Below the pieces are notes generated by a model. The model worked only from the letters and a program-made list of their open reading frames with translations. It was not told the origin of the DNA and made no database searches. Both the position numbers and the translations under genes were made by a program. From DATMNR01 sp963702765 (lineage in GTDB: Bacteria > Chloroflexota > Ktedonobacteria > Ktedonobacterales > Ktedonobacteraceae), in assembly GCA_963702765.1 (NCBI GenBank), contig CAVPEB010000007.1, positions 1-34,054 on the forward strand: 34,054 nt of DNA, read 5' to 3'. This document shows positions 27,148 to 34,054 of this stretch, piece after piece. The first letter of the stretch is position 1. Every line of letters starts with the position of its first letter.

Positions 27148-28176
27148 TTACATTTTCACTAAAGTCTGATCGATACTACTCAAAGTCGGCCGACCAGAAA
27201 GAGCCATTGCCAGTTCAAGTTCCTTTCGCAGTATTTCTAGTACGTTATAGGCGCCTTCAGCACCATTTGCAGCCAGTCCCCAGAGAACTGGGCGGCCAAT
27301 CAGGACTGCTCGCGCCCCTAGTGCCAATGCTTTCAATACATCAGTACCCCGACGTATGCCTCCATCAAAGTAAACTTCGCATCGTCCTGCAACAGCTTCG
27401 ACTATTTCAGGCAATGCTTCAATACTTGCTATTGCAGTATCGAGTTGGCGACCACCATGGTTCGAAACGACAATGCCATCCATACCATGTTCTATTGCTA
27501 ACAGTGCATCTTCTGCTGTCAATATGCCCTTAAGCAGAATAGGTAACGGGGTAATCGAGCGTAACCAGGACAAGGATTCCCAGGTAAGCGTCACCCACTC
27601 TTGCCCACTCTTTTCAAGACCTACAAAGTTTGCTTCAAAAAATGGCGGTGGTGGGATTGCTACTTTATTACGCCTGTCTTTCTCCCGATTACCGAGAGTT
27701 GGTAAATCTACGGTGAGAACAATAGCGCGATATCCTGCAGACTCTGCGCGATGTACGAGTTGCTCTGCAAACTGCAGGCTAGGATAGACGTATAGCTGAA
27801 ACCACAATGGACCACTTGCAGCCTGAGCAATTTCTTCCAGAGATCGAGTCGCTGTAGTGCTGGCTATCATCAACGTATTAGCTCTACCAGCTGCCTGTGC
27901 AGTCGCGCATTCACCCTCTGGATGTGCAAGACAATGCATTGCCGTCGGCGCTACTAATAGAGGCATGCTAACAGGAGTACCTAGCACGCTGGTATGTGTA
28001 TCGATCATGCTGACATCTACCAGTACGCGAGGACGAAGCCTAATGCGTTCTAAAGCAGCACGATTAGAACGCAACGTCACCTCGTCGTCGCTACCGCCAG
28101 CAAAGAAATCCCAGTGCGCAGGATCCATTTTAGATTGGGCAAGAGCCTCATATTCAAATACGTTGATTGGGTCCAA
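27148..28176 (-). CDS. FMN-dependent alpha-hydroxy-acid oxidase
   Basis: The 342-residue protein is a TIM-barrel enzyme of the glycolate/lactate oxidase family. The start is TTG at 28176 with GGAG six bases upstream. It aligns without gaps to spinach glycolate oxidase at the N-terminus. It keeps Tyr129 (FQLYVY), the flavin lysine K216 (LLKGIL), the base H240 and R243 (SNHGGRQLD), and the FMN phosphate segments DGGIRRG and IGRPVLWG. The usual substrate-carboxylate Tyr24 is Phe here (HWDFFAGG). It would oxidise a 2-hydroxy acid to a 2-oxo acid with O2 or another acceptor. In this operon lactate or a hydroxy-acid from purine degradation is a reasonable guess. It is not part of the E. coli purine cluster. 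Confidence 0.85.
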   Translation of the reverse strand: MDPINVFEYEALAQSKMDPAHWDFFAGGSDDEVTLRSNRAALERIRLRPRVLVDVSMIDTHTSVLGTPVSMPLLVAPTAMHCLAHPEGECATAQAAGRANTLMIASTTATRSLEEIAQAASGPLWFQLYVYPSLQFAEQLVHRAESAGYRAIVLTVDLPTLGNREKDRRNKVAIPPPPFFEANFVGLEKSGQEWVTLTWESLSWLRSITPLPILLKGILTAEDALLAIEHGMDGIVVSNHGGRQLDTAIASIEALPEIVEAVAGRCEVYFDGGIRRGTDVLKALALGARAVLIGRPVLWGLAANGAEGAYNVLEILRKELELAMALSGRPTLSSIDQTLVKM

Positions 28177-28188
28177 CTAAAGCTCCGA

Positions 28189-31167
28189 TCATTTTTTCGC
28201 ACCATTTGCATGAATGGCACGCAATACCCTCTCAGGCGTCAATGGAATCTGGTGAATGCGGATACCTATTGCATCGGCGACTGCATTCGCTACAGCAGGA
28301 GCCATACCATCAATGGGAATTTCAGCAATTGCTTTGGCGCCGAAAGGGCCAAAGGGATCGCTCGTCTCAACAATATATGTCTCCATTTTTGGCATATCAG
28401 GAGCGCTGTAAATACGATAATCGCTAAGATTTGTAGTAAGTAATGCGCCTCGCTCATCGTAAATCATCTCTTCACATACGCCGTAGCCAAGCGCCTGGGT
28501 TACCCCTCCTTCAATTTGACCCTCAGCAGTAATTGGATTGATAACGCGTCCAGCATCGACGGCAGATATAGCATTGAGTACCTTCACTACGCCTGTCTCA
28601 GTATCTACTTCAACCTCTACTCCCTGAGCAGCAAAAGGTGGAGGTGATTCATAGCTCATCCACGATGCTGTAGCCATTATTTGTCTCTGGTCCTCGACAT
28701 GCAAAGAGTGCAATGCTACCTGTGAAACCGTTACTGATTGCCCATTTGGAGATGTAATGATACGGTCTTTAACAGTTAGCTTCTCTGGATTAACATTCAA
28801 CATATGACTTGCGACTTCGAGTACCTGTGAGCGTACTTGCTCGGCCGCTTTCTTAGTCGCTCCACCGCTGATATATGTCGTGGAAGATGCATAGGCGCCT
28901 GTATCAAAGGGTGTGAAATCCGTATCAGAAGAGTGCATTATAATATCTTCGACACGTACTCCCAGAACCTCTGCAGCAATTTGCGCTATGACAGTATCTG
29001 AACCTGTGCCGATATCCGTAGCTCCAACCAGCACATTGAACGAACCATCATCATTTAGCTTGATGCTGGCTCCACCCATGTCCAGGCCCGGAATAGCCGT
29101 ACCATGCATAGCAAGGGCAATCCCGACGCCTCGTTTAAAACGTCCTGTTCCACCTTTTCCGCGCTTTTCTTTCCAGCCTAATCTTTCCTCTACTATACGT
29201 AAGCATTCCGGCAAACCGCAACTTTCTATAATCTGCGTATAGCCCTCTTTACCTTCGCCTAAAGCCTTTGCTAACGGGTTTTCGTCGCCAACTTTAATCC
29301 AGTTCTTACGACGGAACTCTAATGCATCCATGCCTAGTTGCTTGGCTACTTCGTCTATGTGACTTTCCAACGCGAAAAAGCCCTGAGGGACTCCATAACC
29401 ACGAAAAGCACCAGGAGGTGGTAGATTTGTATAGACAACTTCTGCTTCAAAACGAATATTTTGACACGGGTAGATTGGAAGTGGCTTCGATCCAGTATTG
29501 CTTTGAACAGTGAGAGCATGTGTTCCGTAAGCTCCTGTGTTAGCGAGTACTGTCATTGAATTAGCAATGATAGTTCCATCACGCTTTACGCCTGTTTTCA
29601 TGCGTAGAATTTGTGGATGGCGTGAACGACTGCTGCGAAACTCTTCCGCACGGGAAAACTCCAATTTCACCGGTCTATCAGTAGCAATAGTCAGCAGCGA
29701 ACAAATATCCTCTAGTAGAACCTCTTGTTTTACACCGAATCCGCCGCCAATGCGTGGCTTAATAACATGAATGCGACGAGGAGGTAATCCTATGACGGGT
29801 GCAATAATCCTGCGAACATGATATGGTACTTGAGTACTGGTCCTTACAACAAGTCGATCGTCTTCATCCCAATATGTAATCACTATGTGATTTTCAATTG
29901 GAGTTTGCTGCACCTGTGGAACTATATACTCCCCCTCGATGACCAGATCTGATTCGGTAAATCCACGCTCCACATCACCTACTTCTGCATGTAGATGTGC
30001 TGCAATGTTACGCGAGGCATCATGGATGTGATATGACTCCGACTCAGGATGCAACCGCGGGGCATCAGGCTCCATTGCTTTGCGTGGATCAAAAAGTGCT
30101 GGCAAAATTTCATACTCAACGTCTATGAGTCGCAAAGCTTGCTCTGCGATTTCCGGAGTTTCGGCAGCAATTGCCGCAACACGATCACCAACAAAGCGTA
30201 CGCGATAATCGAGGCAGTACTGATCATGCGGCCCTGGCTCTGGCCATGATTGTCCAGCAGTTGTATATGGAATCCTTGGGACATCTTTATATGTCAATAC
30301 TGCATGCACACCAGGCAATGCTCTTGCTCGAGATACATCAATATTACGAATGATAGCATGTGCATGCGGACTGGTTAGAAGGCGCCCATGTAATAAGCCA
30401 CGCAGTTCAATATCATCAACAAATGCAGGCTTTCCAGTTACTAGCTTCACAGCATCTACTTTGCGCTCGGCTTTGCCAACAATATTCAGATCAGTAGACA
30501 CACGAGTGCCTACGAGTGTTGCTGTTCCTCCACCTGATGCTCCATCTTCCTGGGATGTTGAGTCTTTTTCTCCTCCAACTCCAATGGAACCACCTTCATC
30601 TCCATGCTTACCCGCCTCGTGTTCTGCATACTGAATTGGGGAACGTCCAGGAGTCCAGGGTTGGAAGTTTTCACCTGAATCAGGCTGGCTAATAGGTGCC
30701 ATTTTCTCGCCACGCATAATCGCAGCAGCACGTTGTACAGCCTGAACAGGCTTAACATATCCGGTACAGCGGCATAAATTTCCCGAAAGCGCATCACGAA
30801 TCTCTTCTTCTGTTGGATTTGAATTGCGCTTAAGCAATGCATGTGCAGAGAGTACCATTCCAGGAGTACAGAATCCACACTGAATTGCCCCGGTATCAAT
30901 AAAAGCTTCTTGTATAGGATGCAATTTTCTCGCTGAGCCAAGGCTTTCAACAGTAGTTAATGTACTTCCCCCCACCTGAGCAGCAAGTGTGACACAACTA
31001 GGACGTGGCATGCCATCAACAAGCACAGTGCAAGCTCCACATTCACCTGTCTCACAACCATGTTTGACACTATAATAACCCTCATGTCGCAATACATTCA
31101 TCAATGAGTCATTTGGTGCAACATCCAGGCTTTTGATCATCCTATTGATTCTCAATTCGAGTTCCAT
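28189..31167 (-). CDS. xdhD: Molybdenum hydroxylase XdhD: fused [2Fe-2S] and Mo-cofactor subunits
   Basis: The protein has 992 residues. N-terminal residues 1-155 carry both [2Fe-2S] sites: C38/C43/C46/C58 and C97/C100/C132/C134. A low-complexity Gly/Ser/Glu linker of about 80 residues (157-235) follows, then the xanthine-dehydrogenase-type Mo domain with GGGFGVKQE, PPGAFRGYGV and GSDTVIAQIAAEVLGV. The catalytic Glu is E949 in AKAIAEIP. E. coli XdhD is a comparable fusion of about 956 residues. With YgfM carrying FAD it should form a cytoplasmic hydroxylase that oxidises a purine (hypoxanthine, xanthine or another). GGGGAGG lies eight bases before the ATG; ygfM ends two bases upstream. The substrate position attacked cannot be read from sequence. 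Confidence 0.92.
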   Translation of the reverse strand: MELELRINRMIKSLDVAPNDSLMNVLRHEGYYSVKHGCETGECGACTVLVDGMPRPSCVTLAAQVGGSTLTTVESLGSARKLHPIQEAFIDTGAIQCGFCTPGMVLSAHALLKRNSNPTEEEIRDALSGNLCRCTGYVKPVQAVQRAAAIMRGEKMAPISQPDSGENFQPWTPGRSPIQYAEHEAGKHGDEGGSIGVGGEKDSTSQEDGASGGGTATLVGTRVSTDLNIVGKAERKVDAVKLVTGKPAFVDDIELRGLLHGRLLTSPHAHAIIRNIDVSRARALPGVHAVLTYKDVPRIPYTTAGQSWPEPGPHDQYCLDYRVRFVGDRVAAIAAETPEIAEQALRLIDVEYEILPALFDPRKAMEPDAPRLHPESESYHIHDASRNIAAHLHAEVGDVERGFTESDLVIEGEYIVPQVQQTPIENHIVITYWDEDDRLVVRTSTQVPYHVRRIIAPVIGLPPRRIHVIKPRIGGGFGVKQEVLLEDICSLLTIATDRPVKLEFSRAEEFRSSRSRHPQILRMKTGVKRDGTIIANSMTVLANTGAYGTHALTVQSNTGSKPLPIYPCQNIRFEAEVVYTNLPPPGAFRGYGVPQGFFALESHIDEVAKQLGMDALEFRRKNWIKVGDENPLAKALGEGKEGYTQIIESCGLPECLRIVEERLGWKEKRGKGGTGRFKRGVGIALAMHGTAIPGLDMGGASIKLNDDGSFNVLVGATDIGTGSDTVIAQIAAEVLGVRVEDIIMHSSDTDFTPFDTGAYASSTTYISGGATKKAAEQVRSQVLEVASHMLNVNPEKLTVKDRIITSPNGQSVTVSQVALHSLHVEDQRQIMATASWMSYESPPPFAAQGVEVEVDTETGVVKVLNAISAVDAGRVINPITAEGQIEGGVTQALGYGVCEEMIYDERGALLTTNLSDYRIYSAPDMPKMETYIVETSDPFGPFGAKAIAEIPIDGMAPAVANAVADAIGIRIHQIPLTPERVLRAIHANGAKK

Positions 31168-31169
31168 AT

Positions 31170-32165
31170 CTATTGCCTCCCCTTAGATGAGACCATATTT
31201 CGCCAACGTGAGATTGTAGCAGCTTCTTCAAGCACCCGAAAAGCCAGATTCATACCACTTACCCTACGATAAGCACCACTTGCACGAAAATCTTCCGGTG
31301 GCGAGAAGTTCGCCATGCCCGATTGGATCGCTGCAATAATTCGTTTCGTATCAAGGGCAGCGTTTGAGTCTCCTGTGGTAGCAATCGCTTGTCCTTCAAG
31401 TTGTTTCTCTACAGCCTCAATACGCACTGGTTCCATATTGACTCCACCTAAAGCCAGCCGAACTTGCTTGTAGACACCTTCGTTCACCTCTACAAGAGCT
31501 GCCGCATTTATGAGTGCGATATCTGTTGGAGTGCGTCCAACCCGCATGAACGAAGCAGCACAACCATATGTATATCGGGGAACTATCACTTCGATAATGA
31601 GTTCGTTTGGTTTGCGTTCATTGACAACAGAATTACTTGGAACACGTCGTTCCTGTTTGCCCTTAAATGTTACACCTGACAGAGCGAGACCGGGATGTTC
31701 GGCAGTACCTCCACCCAGATTTAGTTGTGACTTAGAGCCTGAGCGCAGCATAACCTCTGCATCCATTACAGCCAATGCAGTTGGCAGGTCAGCCTGTGAA
31801 GCAGCGCCTGTTGCTAGAGTGCCACCAAGAGTGGCGCTATTGCGAATAAGCCGCGAAAACGACGAAGCAATTGCAGCACGAGCTACTATCCCAGAGATCA
31901 GGTCTTTTAGCAGTTGAGAATCACCCATTGTTTGAAGTGTGGTCATCGAGCCAAGATGAATTCCCTTTGCATCTTCCGTAATATATGCGAGTTCAAGATC
32001 ACGCAAATCTACAACAGCCTGGATATTGTCATCATCTAAGCCAAGCAAATAGGTTCCTCCTGCTAACGGCACAGTTTTGGTATCTGAACGTGCTAACAAA
32101 AGAAGCGCTTCGTCAATGTCTTCTACCCAGTGGTATTCCAAAAGATTCAATAACATAGTCTTCAT
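31170..32165 (-). CDS. ygfM: FAD-binding subunit of molybdenum hydroxylase (YgfM/CoxM type)
   Basis: The 331-residue protein belongs to the CO-dehydrogenase medium-subunit family. The two FAD loops are PLAGGTYLL (about 33-41) and IRNSATLGGTLATGAASQAD (about 108-127). A C-terminal CO_deh_flav_C-type domain covers roughly 205-310. The start codon overlaps the ade stop codon as ATGA, so translation is probably coupled. It passes electrons from the [2Fe-2S] clusters of XdhD to an acceptor. It is somewhat longer than E. coli YgfM (about 259) because of an insert around residues 140-180 and a longer C-terminus. A second ATG at codon 4 is an alternative start. Confidence 0.9.
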   Translation of the reverse strand: MKTMLLNLLEYHWVEDIDEALLLLARSDTKTVPLAGGTYLLGLDDDNIQAVVDLRDLELAYITEDAKGIHLGSMTTLQTMGDSQLLKDLISGIVARAAIASSFSRLIRNSATLGGTLATGAASQADLPTALAVMDAEVMLRSGSKSQLNLGGGTAEHPGLALSGVTFKGKQERRVPSNSVVNERKPNELIIEVIVPRYTYGCAASFMRVGRTPTDIALINAAALVEVNEGVYKQVRLALGGVNMEPVRIEAVEKQLEGQAIATTGDSNAALDTKRIIAAIQSGMANFSPPEDFRASGAYRRVSGMNLAFRVLEEAATISRWRNMVSSKGRQ

Positions 32166-33889
32166 CCTTGTAGTGGTACCAACTTGAACGCTTCAACATC
32201 AATGAGTCCCTGATCAGTCAGTTTAAGGGATGGAATAACTGACAGTGAAAGGAAGCTAAGTGTCATGCAGGGATGTTCCAATTTGCAACCAAGCTCGGCG
32301 GAAGCTTTATCTAGTGCATGTAGTTGCTGCACCAATTCATTAGCAGGTAACGGTGATACAAGGCCACCATAAGGCAATGGTACTTTAGCACGAACTTCTC
32401 CATCCACTACACAGGCAAAACCACCACCCATCTCCTCTAAAACCCGTGCAGCCAGCAATATATCACTACTGCTCACGCCCACGATTACCAGATTATGAGC
32501 ATCATGGGCAACACTAGAAGCCAGTGCCCCTTTCCGTAATCCAAATCCTTTCACTATCCCCAAACCAACCTTACCACTGGCATGGTGCCGTTCTATCACC
32601 ACAAGCTTGAGCAAATCTCGCTCAGGGTCCGCAACAATTTCTCCATCTCTAATCGATGCCTCTTCTTGTAAATGCTTTGTCGTAATTTGCCCTGGTTCAA
32701 TTCCAATCACTTCAATTAACCCGGATTTTCCAGGTATGCGCAAATCACTTTCGTCTATGTTTCCAATATGGACAGTATCAGTCACGCCCGTAAACGTAAC
32801 TGTGGGGACATCAACGAGCAGCCTACCACCTTGAGCAACCAGTTTGCCTTCCTTATACACAGACTCGACCTTAAATGTATGAAGGTCATCCAATACTACA
32901 AGATCGGCTACAAAATTTGGAGCAACTGCGCCGTGGTCATATAAGCGGAAATATTGTGCAGTGTTGTAACTCGCTAGACGAATTGCCTCAATCGGATCAA
33001 GCCCCAATTCGATTGCTCGGCGCACCATCGAATCAATATGTCCCCGCGTTGTTAAATCCTGTGGATCACGATCATCGGTAACAAAAAAGACGCGTGGGGG
33101 GTGTAACTCTTTGACAAGAGGGAGTAACGTATCGAGATTGCGTGCTGCTGAACCTTCACGGATCATGAGCCACATCCCCTGGCGAATACGCTGGCGAGCC
33201 TCTTCTATAGTTGAGCATTCGTGGTCAGACATAACACCAGCTACGGCATATGCGCACAAATCACGTCCGTTCAGTCCAGGAGCATGACCGTCTACAACCA
33301 GGCCATGCTGCTGTGTAGCAACAATCTTCGCCAGAAGTTGCTCATCTCCTTGCAATATGCCGGGCATATTCATCATTTCGGCAAGCCCGAGTACCTGTTT
33401 TTCTTCTAAAAGTGGTATGAGATCGTCAGCAGCCAGTACACGATACGGGCTTTCAAATGATGAAGCAGGAACACAGGATGAGATCATTACATAAGCAGAA
33501 AGTGATAGCCCACGACCAGATTCGAGAATATAGCGTATACCAGCTACCCCCATGACATTTGCGAATTCATGGGGATCGAGAATAACACAGGTAACTCCGC
33601 GTGGCGTGACAATTTTGGCAAACTCCGCAAGCACAAGCATTGTGCTTTCGATATGCATGTGACCATCGATGAGTCCAGGAGCCAGCCAGCGTCCTTGTAA
33701 ATCGCGCTCTTCAAGCCCTCTATAGCCGTCTCCTGGGGCACTTACTCCAACCACACGTCCATCAGCAATAGCAACATCTGCTTGATAGCACTCGCCGCTA
33801 CATACATTCACAAGCTGAGCATTAAGTAATACAAGATCTGCTGGGATCGCTCCACGCGCAATCTGAATGCGGCGCTGAAGTTCGTCCAT
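32162..33889 (-). CDS. ade: Adenine deaminase
   Basis: The frame opens at 33928, but the ATG at 33889 has CGGAGG 11 bases upstream and gives 575 residues (E. coli Ade has 588), so it is preferred. Metal and catalytic motifs of the Ade amidohydrolase group are complete: DGHMHIESTM, LDPHEFANVMG, DGHAPGLNG, SDHECS and VTDDRDP. The C-terminal Ade-specific domain contains the SVAHDAHNLVIVGVS segment. It converts adenine to hypoxanthine and ammonia. As first gene of the operon it defines adenine as one entry substrate and supports a purine role for everything downstream. Confidence 0.95.
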   Translation of the reverse strand: MDELQRRIQIARGAIPADLVLLNAQLVNVCSGECYQADVAIADGRVVGVSAPGDGYRGLEERDLQGRWLAPGLIDGHMHIESTMLVLAEFAKIVTPRGVTCVILDPHEFANVMGVAGIRYILESGRGLSLSAYVMISSCVPASSFESPYRVLAADDLIPLLEEKQVLGLAEMMNMPGILQGDEQLLAKIVATQQHGLVVDGHAPGLNGRDLCAYAVAGVMSDHECSTIEEARQRIRQGMWLMIREGSAARNLDTLLPLVKELHPPRVFFVTDDRDPQDLTTRGHIDSMVRRAIELGLDPIEAIRLASYNTAQYFRLYDHGAVAPNFVADLVVLDDLHTFKVESVYKEGKLVAQGGRLLVDVPTVTFTGVTDTVHIGNIDESDLRIPGKSGLIEVIGIEPGQITTKHLQEEASIRDGEIVADPERDLLKLVVIERHHASGKVGLGIVKGFGLRKGALASSVAHDAHNLVIVGVSSSDILLAARVLEEMGGGFACVVDGEVRAKVPLPYGGLVSPLPANELVQQLHALDKASAELGCKLEHPCMTLSFLSLSVIPSLKLTDQGLIDVEAFKLVPLQG

Positions 33890-34054
33890 AAAATATACAA
33901 CCTCCGGTTTAAAGTAACATTGAGACATTCGATACTTTTGCTGGACATCCTAACAGAATCATGATTTATCGTCGAGAGTTTGTGAGGCTTTTTTCTGTAA
34001 ATATGACTTTGTTTTTAAGTATACCTCTTCAAAACAGACATTTGGAACGCTTTT
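33890..34054 (-). promoter_or_regulatory. Leader and promoter region of the purine operon
   Basis: This is the only upstream region in view for the eleven-gene operon. It is AT-rich. The perfect palindrome AATCATGATT (33957-33966) lies about 70 bp upstream of the ade start and could be an operator. TATACT on the minus strand (near 34018-34023) is a possible -10 box, but no good -35 box accompanies it. I see no purine riboswitch core. The region is cut by the window edge. Confidence 0.35.

Noticed and set aside
33890..34054. Purine riboswitch in the operon leader
   Set aside because: No conserved purine-aptamer loops or junction are visible, and no terminator hairpin precedes ade.
1..34054. 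CRISPR array, tRNA or rRNA genes
   Set aside because: No regular spacer-repeat array, no tRNA-like CCA/GTTC loop pattern and no rRNA segment was found by eye; a covariance scan would be needed to be certain.

Overview
The window looks like chromosomal DNA of a soil-type Chloroflexota bacterium, most likely class Ktedonobacteria. This rests on style, not on a marker gene: a Ser/Thr kinase with a Thr-Ala-rich juxtamembrane spacer and an extracellular lectin-like domain, NarL-type signalling, membrane-anchored Gln/Gly-rich proteins, pRiA4b-ORF3-like domains, moderate GC and short dispersed intergenic repeats. There is no rRNA, tRNA or CRISPR array that I can see. Confidence in the taxon is about 0.6.

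Layout. 1-1410: the 5' part of a lactate-utilisation iron-sulfur gene (lutB), running off the left edge. 1411-3782: repeat-rich intergenic DNA (an operator-like direct repeat, a 161-bp MITE-like element with an 8-bp duplication, two copies of a dispersed repeat) around a haem-b membrane protein gene and its small Gln/Gly-rich anchored partner. 3783-9919: a decayed alpha/beta hydrolase gene, an MFS exporter, a decayed ThuA-type lipoprotein gene, a zinc-finger/pRiA4b protein and a probable PPi-dependent phosphofructokinase. 10053-18040: a two-component locus with a broken histidine kinase and an intact NarL regulator, a hydantoinase gene (hyuA), a broken Ser/Thr kinase, a broken receiver protein, a broken SnoaL-like gene and a small unknown gene.

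18206-33889 is the centre of interest: eleven intact, tightly packed genes on the minus strand, read from right to left as ade, ygfM, xdhD, an FMN hydroxy-acid oxidase gene, a cysK-like gene, a thrC-like gene, ssnA, ygfK, ygeY, yqeA and ygeW. Gaps are 33 bp or less and two junctions are ATGA overlaps, so this is probably one transcription unit of about 15.7 kb. With hyuA 4 kb further on, it matches the gene set tied in enteric and clostridial bacteria to purine/urate breakdown without uricase. A plausible flow (inference) is: Ade deaminates adenine; the XdhD/YgfM molybdenum hydroxylase oxidises the ring; YgfK reduces it; HyuA and SsnA hydrolyse ring or ureide bonds; YgeY and YgeW release carbamoyl groups; YqeA makes ATP from carbamoyl phosphate; and PLP enzymes convert the residual amino acid to an oxo-acid and ammonia.

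Three features make this version unusual. No clear YgeX (diaminopropionate ammonia-lyase) is present, and two other fold-II PLP enzymes sit in the operon instead. YgfK lacks the GltD-like FAD/NAD(P)H domain of the E. coli protein. An FMN hydroxy-acid oxidase lies inside the operon. Outside the operon, six genes between 3.7 and 17.4 kb carry frameshifts or a nonsense codon, while the operon has none.
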